DNA of 7,401 nt from Phycisphaerae bacterium (GCA_020058145.1 JAGVEP010000371.1:1-7401); one strand, 5' to 3'; positions 1 through 6,363 are shown, counted from the stretch's first letter. The notes: generated by a model not told the origin, from the letters alone. Translations and numbers: made by a program.

Positions 1-78
1 CGCACTCGCTGGCGCCGTGGACGCACTCGCTGGCGCCGCGGACGCACTCGCTGGCGCCGCGGACGCACTCGCTGGCGC
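1..78. repeat. 21-bp tandem repeat, about 3.7 copies, cut by the left edge
   Basis: The unit cgcactcgctggcgccgcgga runs at 1-21, 22-42 and 43-63. A fourth copy keeps only its first 15 bases (64-78) and then turns into ttcgtgttct. Copy 1 differs from copies 2 and 3 by one base (gtgga for gcgga). The period is a multiple of three, so a translation would repeat every 7 residues: RTRWRRG in frame 1 (stop at 88-90) or DALAGAA in frame 2 (stop at 128-130). No start codon or ribosome site for such a reading lies in the window, so coding status is open. The last copy with its tail resembles a short dispersed element that I associate with planctomycete intergenic DNA. The array may be a local expansion of that element. 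More copies may lie to the left. Confidence 0.85.
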
Positions 79-104
79 TTCGTGTTCTGACGCAGCGCAC
101 GGAT

Positions 105-133
105 TTGACGCCTGCGCGGGGTCGGCCTAGTGT
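105..133 (+). promoter_or_regulatory. candidate sigma70-type promoter for the nucleotide-sugar dehydrogenase gene
   Basis: TTGACG (105-110) matches the -35 consensus at 5 of 6 positions. It is followed after exactly 17 nt by TAGTGT (128-133), a weaker -10 with 3 of 6 matches. Transcription would start near 140 and leave a leader of about 45 nt that contains the strong Shine-Dalgarno at 171-175. The site lies just after the repeat array, so the gene could be transcribed independently of anything further left. The weak -10 keeps this tentative. Confidence 0.33.
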
Positions 134-168
134 GCGCCGCTTCGGATACAAAAAAACCGGCAACCACC

Positions 169-175
169 AAGGAGG
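169..175 (+). promoter_or_regulatory. ribosome binding site that sets the start of the dehydrogenase gene
   Basis: AAGGAGG is a near-perfect anti-16S match and lies 8 nt before the ATG at 184. It favours that ATG over the in-frame GTG at 130. The GTG would add 18 residues and has no purine-rich site at a suitable distance. Confidence 0.85.
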
Positions 176-183
176 TCGCGCGC

Positions 184-1821
184 ATGTCCTTTTCCATCAG
201 TCCCGATGGCGAGAAGTTCCCGCTCCCCGCTGAAGCCGACTACGCCGAGGAATTCAAGCGACTGGAAAAAATCGTCGCCGAAGAGCGCCAACACGGCCGC
301 GAGATCGTGGTGGTGGTCGGCGTGGGCTTCGTCGGCGCCGTGATGGCCGCGGTCGTCGCGGATACGGTCGACAAGAAAACCGGCAAGCCCAGCAAGTTCG
401 TCATCGGGATGCAGCGGCCCAGCCCGCGCAGCTTCTGGAAGATTCACTACCTCAATCGGGGCGTCTCGCCGGTGAAAGCCGAGGACCCCGAGGTGGATCA
501 GATCATCCGGCGCTGCGTGAAGGAAAAGAAGACGCTGATCGCCACCTACACAAACGACGTGCTGAAGCTGGCGGACTGCGCCGTCGTCGACGTGCAGTGC
601 GACTACATCAAGGAGGACCTGGGCAATCTGCGGACCGGCCGGGCCGACATGGCGGCGCTCGAAAAGAGCTTCGAAGTGATCGGAAAGCTCATTCCGGCGA
701 AGTGCCTCGTGTTGATTGAGACGACGGTGGCTCCCGGGACGACGGAATTCGTGGCGCTGCCGATCCTGAAGCGGGCGTTTGAGGCCCGCGGGATCAAATC
801 CGAGCCGCTGCTGGCCCACAGCTTCGAACGCGTCATGCCGGGCCGGGAGTACGTGCGCAGCATCCGCGATTTCTGGCGGGTGTGCAGCGGCGTGAACCTG
901 GAGGCCCGCGGGCGGGTCGAGCAATTCCTCACCGAAGTGCTCAATACGAAGGAATTCCCGCTCACCGTGCTCGATCGCCCGCTCGAAAGCGAGACCTGCA
1001 AAATCGTCGAGAACAGCTACCGCGCGACCACCCTGGCCTTCCTCGATGAATGGAGCCTGTTCGCCGAGCGCAACGGCGTCGACCTGCTCAAGGTCGTCAA
1101 GGCGATCAAAATGCGGCCGACACACAACAACATGATTTTCCCCGGCCCAGGCATCGGCGGATACTGCCTGCCGAAGGATGGCGGGCTGGGCATGTGGGCG
1201 TACCGGCATCTGATGGGTTTTGAGGACGAGATTTTCAAGATCACGCCGACGGCGATCGATGTGAACGACACGCGCGCGCTGCACGTGGCCGAGCTGACGC
1301 GCGACGCGCTGAGGAACATGGGCAAGGTCGTCGCCGGCTCGCGGATTGCGCTGCTCGGGGCGGCGTACCGCGAGGACGTCGGCGATACGCGGTACAGTGG
1401 CAGCGAGCTGGTGGTCCGCAAGCTCACCGAGCTCGGGGCCGAGATGCGGGTACACGATCCGTATCTCCAGCACTGGTGGGAGCTCGAGGAGCAGGACACG
1501 TATCCGACGCCGGGCTACAGTTGGGCGCGCTTCTTCCGCAACCAGGAACGGCTCAAGGACCTCCGCGTGCAGCCAGACTTGGCGACCGCGTTGAAGGGCG
1601 TCGACGCCGTGGTGCTGGCTGTCCGGCACAAGCCGTACTTGGAACTGAGCCCGGACGACATCTTTAAGATGACGGGCCAGCCAGCGGCGATCATCGATTG
1701 TTTTGGAATTCTGGACGATGGGAAGATCAAGCGGTTCTTCCAGTTGGGGTGCGAGGTCAAGGGCCTGGGCCGCGGACATGTGAAGCGGCTGAAGGATGAA
1801 GTGGCGGCGAAACGCGCATAA
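184..1821 (+). CDS. nucleotide-sugar dehydrogenase (UDP-glucose/GDP-mannose dehydrogenase family)
   Basis: This enzyme oxidises the C6 hydroxyl of a nucleotide-activated sugar to a carboxylate using two NAD+, giving a uronic-acid donor for cell-surface polysaccharide or lipid glycosylation. It is cytoplasmic, with no signal peptide. From the ATG at 184 it is 545 aa. Seen in order: Rossmann motif GVGFVG (46-51); ETTVAPGTTE with catalytic-type E179; ERVMPG (215-220); the central helix segment with K273 and N277 (ETCKIVEN); and GGYCLPKD with the nucleophile C328. A C-terminal UDP-binding-type Rossmann domain starts near 386 (RIALLGAAYREDVGDTRYS). All key catalytic residues are present. It is longer than the usual 430-450 aa, with a charged N-terminal 40 residues, an extra loop at about 75-105 and another at about 428-465. 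The segments HSFERVMPG, MRPTHNN and GDTRYS recall a long-form clade of unassigned sugar specificity, so the substrate (UDP-Glc, UDP-GlcNAc, UDP-ManNAc) cannot be named. Confidence 0.93.
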   Translation: MSFSISPDGEKFPLPAEADYAEEFKRLEKIVAEERQHGREIVVVVGVGFVGAVMAAVVADTVDKKTGKPSKFVIGMQRPSPRSFWKIHYLNRGVSPVKAEDPEVDQIIRRCVKEKKTLIATYTNDVLKLADCAVVDVQCDYIKEDLGNLRTGRADMAALEKSFEVIGKLIPAKCLVLIETTVAPGTTEFVALPILKRAFEARGIKSEPLLAHSFERVMPGREYVRSIRDFWRVCSGVNLEARGRVEQFLTEVLNTKEFPLTVLDRPLESETCKIVENSYRATTLAFLDEWSLFAERNGVDLLKVVKAIKMRPTHNNMIFPGPGIGGYCLPKDGGLGMWAYRHLMGFEDEIFKITPTAIDVNDTRALHVAELTRDALRNMGKVVAGSRIALLGAAYREDVGDTRYSGSELVVRKLTELGAEMRVHDPYLQHWWELEEQDTYPTPGYSWARFFRNQERLKDLRVQPDLATALKGVDAVVLAVRHKPYLELSPDDIFKMTGQPAAIIDCFGILDDGKIKRFFQLGCEVKGLGRGHVKRLKDEVAAKRA

Positions 1822-1828
1822 ATGCGCC

Positions 1829-1874
1829 GAGTAGCGAGTTGCGTAAGTCACGAGTAATTCGCCACTCGCTATTC
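1829..1874. repeat. imperfect inverted repeat in the convergent gap, possible bidirectional terminator
   Basis: The arms gagtagcgagt (1829-1839) and actcgctattc (1864-1874) can pair over 11 positions with one G-T wobble, around a 24-nt loop. A nested alternative pairs cgagt (1851-1855) with actcg (1864-1868). It sits between the stop of the dehydrogenase gene and the stop of the convergent zinc-ribbon gene, where a shared terminator is expected. No T-run follows either arm, so it is not a classic intrinsic terminator. The 'gagtagcgagt...ccactcgctattcg' wording also resembles a simple dispersed intergenic repeat seen in many environmental genomes. Confidence 0.45.
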
Positions 1875-1878
1875 GTTG

Positions 1879-2883
1879 CTAAAAAGGTGTTCCGCACTCC
1901 GGGCACCGCCGCTCCGGCAGTTGCCACAGCAGGTAGTCGCACTTCGTGCAGCGCGGCTCCTCGATTTCGATGCGGATTCTGAGGTCGCAGACGGCGCAGC
2001 GGCCGTTGCCTGTGGTGAGCACCTGCGATGCCGTGCAGCGCGGGCAGCGCAGCTCGATCAGGGCCGGCGTTGTTTGCAAACCCACTTCCGCCCGGGATAC
2101 CTGCCGCAGCTTGGCCATGATGAGCAGCGCGAGCGAGCCGGTGGCGTCGAGCACGCCCAGGGCACCGAGCAGGCGGAACCAGAACTCATGGTCCGGCTCG
2201 GTGACGATCATCGCGGAAGCCAGAAATGCGACCGCCCAGACCGCGGCCAGCGTGCTGTACATAAGCCAGCCGAGTTGCGCACTGCCGGGGACACGTACTA
2301 CCAGGCACGTCTGCGTCAACGAGATGGCCACGATGCTGGCAATCGCGGTGGCCTTGGGGAAAGCGTCGCTCCCCGTGGGTTCGGCCCAGATGCACACGAG
2401 CACCATCGCAAAGGCAATGAAACTCGTCGCCAAGCCCCCAAAGGCGAGTTTCTGCCAGCGGCCCTGCTCCAGGAGCTCCGCGCAAGGTATCGCCAGCACG
2501 TAGAAGCCCATGAGCGCCAGCGTCTCGAGGTAAGCTTTCTCTCCCTGGAAGCGAAACAGACCTGGCCACCACGTACAGATGATGACGATCGCAAAATTCA
2601 GGCCAAACAGCACCAGCCCGGCGACGCTCCAGCGCGGCCAGCGCCGCCGTTCCAGGCTGGTCGCGCAGCCCATCGCCAGACCGCTGTGCAGGGCCAGGGC
2701 CCCCAGCGTGATGAGCACTTTTCCGGTCAGTTCCGTAAAGGTCCCGGCGAGCAGCGCGACGACCGCGACGAATGCGCACGTCGCGAGCGAGATCACCAGC
2801 GTGCGCAGAAAAACGGTTTTCAGACGCAAACGGGAGGCCGTCTGCTCCGCAGTCTGAGCGGCGCTGGCATTTGGCGTTTCCAT
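1879..2883 (-). CDS. eight-helix membrane protein with C-terminal double zinc ribbon, function unknown
   Basis: I do not recognise a named family. From the ATG at 2883 the protein is 334 aa. After a polar N-terminus of about 22 residues come roughly eight hydrophobic segments (about 25-47, 54-75, 86-105, 118-137, 145-167, 178-196, 203-227, 236-257). A soluble tail then carries two four-cysteine sites: C280-x2-C283 with C296-x2-C299, and C312-x2-C315 with C327-x2-C330. These look like two zinc ribbons. The closing segment, CDYLLWQLPERRCPECG, resembles a short ribbon common at the ends of planctomycete membrane proteins. An even helix count would put the ribbons on the same side as the N-terminus, probably the cytoplasm. 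The gene is last in a probable operon, 38 nt after the TerC-type gene. A metal-sensing or protein-contact role for the ribbons is a guess. An in-frame TTG at 2925 would add 14 residues and overlap the preceding stop, but the better ribosome site favours 2883. Confidence 0.85.
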   Translation of the reverse strand: METPNASAAQTAEQTASRLRLKTVFLRTLVISLATCAFVAVVALLAGTFTELTGKVLITLGALALHSGLAMGCATSLERRRWPRWSVAGLVLFGLNFAIVIICTWWPGLFRFQGEKAYLETLALMGFYVLAIPCAELLEQGRWQKLAFGGLATSFIAFAMVLVCIWAEPTGSDAFPKATAIASIVAISLTQTCLVVRVPGSAQLGWLMYSTLAAVWAVAFLASAMIVTEPDHEFWFRLLGALGVLDATGSLALLIMAKLRQVSRAEVGLQTTPALIELRCPRCTASQVLTTGNGRCAVCDLRIRIEIEEPRCTKCDYLLWQLPERRCPECGTPF

Positions 2884-2890
2884 CGCGGTC

Positions 2891-2896
2891 TTCCTC
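2891..2896 (-). promoter_or_regulatory. ribosome binding site supporting the ATG at 2883
   Basis: Read on the minus strand this is GAGGAA, with GAGGA ending 8 nt before the ATG at 2883. The upstream in-frame TTG at 2925 has no such site, but it overlaps the TerC-type stop codon as TTGA, so coupled initiation there cannot be excluded. Confidence 0.6.
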
Positions 2897-2921
2897 GCCG
2901 GCGTTTGCGGCTCGCTTCGGT

Positions 2922-3887
2922 TCAAACGGATGTCACGTCGGACGTTTTCCGCGGCGGCCAGAGCAGGGACGCCGCAATCGCGACGGCCAGGATCACCGCG
3001 ACGATGCCGAGCGAGACACCGACGGGCAGCTTGAAGTGAAACAGCGGGTCGGCGAGCATCTTGCAGCCGATGAACACGAGCAGCGCGGCGAGTCCGTACG
3101 ACAGATAGTGGAACAGCTGGAGAAACGCCGCCAGCACGAAATACAGGGCCCGCAGGCCGAGGATCGCGAACACGTTCGACGTGTAGACGATGAACGAATC
3201 ACGGGTGATCGCGATGATGGCCGGGATTGAATCGACCGCGAAAACGATGTCGGTGAACTCGACGAAGATGAGTACGAGCAAGAGCGGCGTCGCAACCACG
3301 CGCCCCGCCTGCCGCGTCAGGAACCGGCCGCCAACGTAGGTTGTGCTGACCGGCAGCAGCGCGCGGGTCAGCCGCATGACGGGGTTCTTCTCCGGCTCGA
3401 TCTGCTTGTCCTTGGCCAGCGCCAGCTTGATGCCCGTGAAGATCAGGAAGGCCCCGAAGACGTAGATCACCCACGTGAACTTCGTGATCAGCCACAAGCC
3501 GCCGAAGATGAAGATCGCGCGGAAGATCAGGGCCCCGAGAATGCCGAAGAACAGCACGCGGTGCTGGTAGATCTTCGGCACGGCAAAGTACGTGAAGATG
3601 ATGGCGAAGACGAAGAGATTGTCCACGCTGAGCGATTTCTCGATGACGTAGCCGGTCAGGAACTCGAGCGCGACGCGCCCGCGGTCTGCCGCCGCGTAGT
3701 CCGCCAACCAGCCCCTCCAGATGCCCAGGGTGAACAGCAAGGCCAGCAGAATCCAGACGACGCTCCAGAGCAGCGCCTCCCTGAACCTGACCTCGTGCGC
3801 CTTCCGCTGGAACACGCCCAGGTCCACGGCCAGCATCACCAGCACGAACAGGTTGAATCCCAGCCACCAGTTCCAGGATTGCTCCAT
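2922..3887 (-). CDS. TerC/Alx-family integral membrane protein, probable metal (Mn2+) exporter
   Basis: TerC-family proteins sit in the inner membrane. Characterised members such as E. coli Alx and the Bacillus TerC homologues are linked to manganese export and to loading metal into secreted enzymes; others are linked to tellurite resistance. This protein is 321 aa, the usual Alx-like length, and the hydrophobic segments suggest 7-9 helices. The family hallmarks are clear: EKSLSVDN (E83, D89, N90) and VEFTDIVFAVDSIPAI with acidic E210, D213 and D219 inside membrane segments, then SNVFAILGLRALYF (237-250). The intramembrane acidic residues are the likely metal ligands. The start is the ATG at 3887, preceded at 9 nt by GAGGT (3897-3901). 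It lies 51 nt downstream of the DedA-like gene and 38 nt upstream of the zinc-ribbon gene, all on one strand. The 51-nt leader is too short for a yybP-ykoY manganese riboswitch, so any metal control would have to act at the operon promoter. Confidence 0.93.
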   Translation of the reverse strand: MEQSWNWWLGFNLFVLVMLAVDLGVFQRKAHEVRFREALLWSVVWILLALLFTLGIWRGWLADYAAADRGRVALEFLTGYVIEKSLSVDNLFVFAIIFTYFAVPKIYQHRVLFFGILGALIFRAIFIFGGLWLITKFTWVIYVFGAFLIFTGIKLALAKDKQIEPEKNPVMRLTRALLPVSTTYVGGRFLTRQAGRVVATPLLLVLIFVEFTDIVFAVDSIPAIIAITRDSFIVYTSNVFAILGLRALYFVLAAFLQLFHYLSYGLAALLVFIGCKMLADPLFHFKLPVGVSLGIVAVILAVAIAASLLWPPRKTSDVTSV

Positions 3888-3938
3888 TACGTCGTGACCT
3901 CGTGGGGTTCCGGGCCGCGTACCGCGGTCAAGGAGAGC

Positions 3939-4604
3939 TTAGAAGAGATACTTGATAACCACGAACCCGCCGATCAGCAACACGACGAACACGATGCACA
4001 GCCAGTCGAAGTGCTTCTCGATGATCCGCCGCATGGGGGGGCCGAAGTAGTAGAGCAGGAGCGCGACGAGGAAGAAACGTGCCCCGCGTCCGACAAGCGA
4101 CACCACGGCAAAGCCGAGCACATTCATGTGAAATGCGCCGGAGGCGATCGTGAAGACCTTATAGGGAATGGGCGTGAACGCCGCCATGAACACGATCCAG
4201 TAGTCATACTTCACATACAGCTCGTTGACCCTGGCCCAGTAGTTTTCCGCGTGATAAAAACGGATGATCGGCCAGCCCAGCGCGTCCATCAGGCCCAGGC
4301 CGATGCCGTACCCGGCGATGCCGCCCAACACGCTGCCGATGGTGCATAGCGTCGCAAACCACCACGACCGTCGCCGCGCACCCAGCACCAGCGCGATCAG
4401 CAGCACGTCCGGCGGAATCGGGAAGAAGCTCGACTCGGCAAATGCGAGCAAGAACAAGGCGACCGCACCGTGCGGCGTTTCCGCCCAGTGCAGGACCCAA
4501 TTGTACAGGCGCCGGTGCAGGTGCCACTTGGCCGGCTGGCGCGGCTCAGGTGCCAGGGCCGCGTCGGCGCCGCGGCCGAACTCGGGGGGTGTTCGATGTT
4601 CCAC
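3939..4604 (-). CDS. DedA/VTT-domain membrane protein, YqaA-like
   Basis: The protein is 221 aa with a polar N-terminus of about 32 residues and around five hydrophobic segments. Motifs match the YqaA branch (COG1238 type) of the DedA/VTT superfamily: AESSFFPIPPDVLL (E57, P62, P64, P65), GGIAGYGIG (94-102), FTPIPYKVFTIASGAF (143-158) and GRGARF (172-177). Classical DedA proteins are needed for envelope integrity, and some flip undecaprenyl phosphate or other lipids. The YqaA branch is little studied, so lipid-carrier transport is an inference. It appears to be first in the minus-strand operon. The start is uncertain: the called GTG at 4604 has no convincing ribosome site, no ATG lies nearby, and an in-frame stop at 4629-4631 limits extension to eight codons. 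A CTG at 4616, 9 nt after AAGG, is an alternative that would add four residues. Confidence 0.9.
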   Translation of the reverse strand: MEHRTPPEFGRGADAALAPEPRQPAKWHLHRRLYNWVLHWAETPHGAVALFLLAFAESSFFPIPPDVLLIALVLGARRRSWWFATLCTIGSVLGGIAGYGIGLGLMDALGWPIIRFYHAENYWARVNELYVKYDYWIVFMAAFTPIPYKVFTIASGAFHMNVLGFAVVSLVGRGARFFLVALLLYYFGPPMRRIIEKHFDWLCIVFVVLLIGGFVVIKYLF

Positions 4605-4649
4605 GGGGTTATCCAGTCCGCAGGACCTTCACGCACTCGTACTGTGCCA

Positions 4650-4679
4650 CTTCTTCCCCGCAAACCGCCGCGCTGTCAA
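4650..4679 (-). promoter_or_regulatory. candidate promoter for the DedA-TerC-zinc-ribbon operon
   Basis: On the minus strand a perfect -35 hexamer TTGACA (4674-4679) is followed after 18 nt by AAGAAG (4650-4655), a poor -10 with 3 of 6 matches. The site falls in the 127-bp gap between the POT-like gene's stop and the DedA-like start, giving a leader of about 40 nt. The same gap shows no convincing hairpin with a T-run after the POT-like gene, so read-through from that gene is also possible. Confidence 0.3.
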
Positions 4680-4731
4680 GAAAGGCCGGTTTGAAACAGC
4701 GGGAATGTGTCCCAGCCTTCCCGGGTGCCAG

Positions 4732-6234
4732 CTAGGCATTCATGTCCTTCCACCGCTTGGCCATCTGGCCGAAAACGGCCAGGGCGATCGCTGCCGCGAC
4801 GCCGACCGCGGCGAACGGCAGCCAGACCTTGTATTGGGGGTGATAGGTTTCCCACAGAATCCGCGTGGCCTCGACGCCGTCGATGCCGAGCACTTCCTGG
4901 AGCTTGGCAAACGCCTGGGTGCGCGGGATGCCCGTGGCCTGTTCCAGCGTGCCCGCGCTCCCGTCCCAGGCCCGGCCCTGGCCGAACGGCGAGTGCTCCA
5001 TAAGATACTTGAGCGCCAACGTGGCCTTCTCCCCCCAGTGCCCGTACACCTGTCCCGCGATGTATGAGCCCGCGCCCACCCCGAGCCCCACTGGGATGTT
5101 TACATATCCCAGGTACAGCCCTTTCTTGCCCGGCGGAGCGATCAGCCCAAGATATTCGTTCTTTTTCGGTCCCGTGAGCATCTCGCCCAGCGAGAAGAAC
5201 ACGATGCCCAGCAGCAGCACCCAGCCGCTGCCGGTCAGTCCGGCGACCAGCAGGCCGGCCGTGGCCACCACCATTCCGATCAGCATGGCCGAGAGGGTCC
5301 GCAGGCGGCGGACCATCCACGAGACCGGCACCATCAACAGCACAATCAGCAGGGCGTTGAGCGAGATAAGCACCTGTTGGGGCACGCGCACCAGGCCGCG
5401 GTCGCCCACTTCGCGCCACGAGTCGAACGGCACGTAGGCCGCCACCGACGAACTGTCCACCCAGTCCGAAATGAAGTTGGGTTGCAGGTCCCAGAGCTGA
5501 TACATCATCATCCAGAAACAGGACATGATCAGCAGCCAGACGATCAGTCTAGGTTCGAAGAGGTTCACGATCGTCCGCCGGAGCACGTCGAGCAGACCTT
5601 CAGTCTTCGGGGCCCCCGAGGGCACGTCCTTGAACGTCAGCAACATGACGTAGTTGAGCGCCGTACACCCGGCACAGAACAGGAACAGCGTCCGCCAGCG
5701 CTCAAAGCCCTCGCCGACCGATAGCAGCAACGGCGACACATAGTGGCCGATCACCGCGCCGACGTTGACGATCCAGTAAAAAACGCCCCAACCCAGCGAA
5801 GAATTCTCCTTGGAAAGCTGGTGGGCAATAGTACCCTGCAGGCCGGGCTTGAAGAACGCCGTGCCCGTCGCCAGCATGAGAATCCCAATGAAGAAGCCCG
5901 CGTAGCTGTGGAAAAAGGCCATCACGACGTAGCCGGCGATGTTCATGGTCACAGCGAAGAAGATGGTCCGCTTGTAGCCGTAGCGGTCCGCCAGGCCGCC
6001 GGTGAACATCGGCAGGAAGGACTGGAACACGGCCCACCACAGATAGATGAAGCCCTTGGTGGTCTGTGGCAGGTGCAGCCCGCCCGCCTCGTCGGCCTGG
6101 CAGATGTAGATCGGGGCGACCGGCCGGAGCACGTAGTAGGCCAGTCTCTCCCAGACCTCGATGATGTTGCACAACCAGTAAGTGCGGTTGAGCCCCGGGC
6201 GTGCTCCGGCGCGTGTTTCGTTCGTGTCGTTCAT
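4732..6234 (-). CDS. POT/PTR2-like MFS transporter (proton-coupled oligopeptide transporter family, divergent)
   Basis: Inner-membrane secondary transporter of 500 aa with about 12 helices. The POT hallmark ExxER is present in TM1 (E26, E29, R30 of EVWERLAYY). The MFS loop 2-3 motif is present as GLADRYGYKRT (80-90). A PTR2-signature-like FFKPG (127-131) lies in TM4, where the usual form is KPN. Family members import di- and tripeptides with protons; the substrate here is unproven. Oddities: the TM7 segment FWMMMYQ has Tyr245 where POT proteins such as PepTSt have a glutamate, and two large loops occur, at about 248-287 (TM7-8) and 398-468 (TM11-12). Helix counting puts both loops on the outer face. 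The two extra helices between TM6 and TM7 found in many bacterial POTs are absent. The start is the ATG at 6234, preceded by AGGAAGG. Upstream in-frame codons to 6567 read as low-complexity Arg/Pro-rich sequence and cross the neighbouring start, so they are excluded. Confidence 0.88.
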   Translation of the reverse strand: MNDTNETRAGARPGLNRTYWLCNIIEVWERLAYYVLRPVAPIYICQADEAGGLHLPQTTKGFIYLWWAVFQSFLPMFTGGLADRYGYKRTIFFAVTMNIAGYVVMAFFHSYAGFFIGILMLATGTAFFKPGLQGTIAHQLSKENSSLGWGVFYWIVNVGAVIGHYVSPLLLSVGEGFERWRTLFLFCAGCTALNYVMLLTFKDVPSGAPKTEGLLDVLRRTIVNLFEPRLIVWLLIMSCFWMMMYQLWDLQPNFISDWVDSSSVAAYVPFDSWREVGDRGLVRVPQQVLISLNALLIVLLMVPVSWMVRRLRTLSAMLIGMVVATAGLLVAGLTGSGWVLLLGIVFFSLGEMLTGPKKNEYLGLIAPPGKKGLYLGYVNIPVGLGVGAGSYIAGQVYGHWGEKATLALKYLMEHSPFGQGRAWDGSAGTLEQATGIPRTQAFAKLQEVLGIDGVEATRILWETYHPQYKVWLPFAAVGVAAAIALAVFGQMAKRWKDMNA

Positions 6235-6239
6235 TGCCG

Positions 6240-6246
6240 CCTTCCT
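6240..6246 (-). promoter_or_regulatory. ribosome binding site supporting the POT-like gene start at 6234
   Basis: The minus strand reads AGGAAGG, with AGGA placed 8 nt before the ATG. This decides between the ATG at 6234 and a longer frame opening at 6567 that would add 111 implausible residues. Confidence 0.75.
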
Positions 6247-6301
6247 GACCAAGATTTCCCAGACGCCTTCGTTCCGCTCCGCCGTCGAGCGCTGGCGGGG
6301 T

Positions 6302-6307
6302 ATTCTA
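6302..6307 (-). promoter_or_regulatory. possible -10 hexamer for the POT-like gene
   Basis: The minus strand reads TAGAAT, matching TATAAT at 5 of 6 positions, in otherwise GC-rich sequence and about 68 nt before the start at 6234. No recognisable -35 lies 16-19 nt upstream, so this is weak. Confidence 0.22.
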
Positions 6308-6363
6308 CAGTGCCCCCACGCCGCCGCTACGACCAGCGCAAGTGGCGCGGTTCCCCGCGCCCG

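Noticed and set aside
1..78. CRISPR array
   Set aside because: The 21-bp units abut with no spacers, so it is a simple tandem repeat.
130..183. GTG start at 130 for the dehydrogenase, overlapping a TAG stop at 128-130
   Set aside because: The stop-start overlap looks like coupling, but there is no ribosome site for the GTG, and AAGGAGG sits at ideal distance from the ATG at 184.
127..1851. A 574-codon open frame on the minus strand opposite the whole dehydrogenase gene
   Set aside because: The plus-strand reading has every catalytic motif of a known enzyme family. The antisense reading is rich in His, Arg, Ala and Leu without motifs, as expected for a codon-biased high-GC shadow frame.
1876..3039. 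A 387-codon plus-strand open frame opposite the zinc-ribbon and TerC-type genes
   Set aside because: The translation is low-complexity (Arg, Gln, Ala, His), has no motif and crosses two convincing minus-strand genes.
3888..3938. Manganese (yybP-ykoY) riboswitch ahead of the TerC-type gene
   Set aside because: The gap is only 51 nt and shows no compatible helices; the full aptamer would not fit.
3561..4349. A 262-codon plus-strand open frame opposite the TerC-like and DedA-like genes
   Set aside because: It is rich in His, Glu, Asp and Gln, a typical complement of hydrophobic membrane-protein codons, and spans two real genes and their gap.
4697..4731. Intrinsic terminator after the POT-like gene
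   Set aside because: Only 4-5 bp stems (for example GGGA/TCCC) are present, and no T-run follows on the minus strand.
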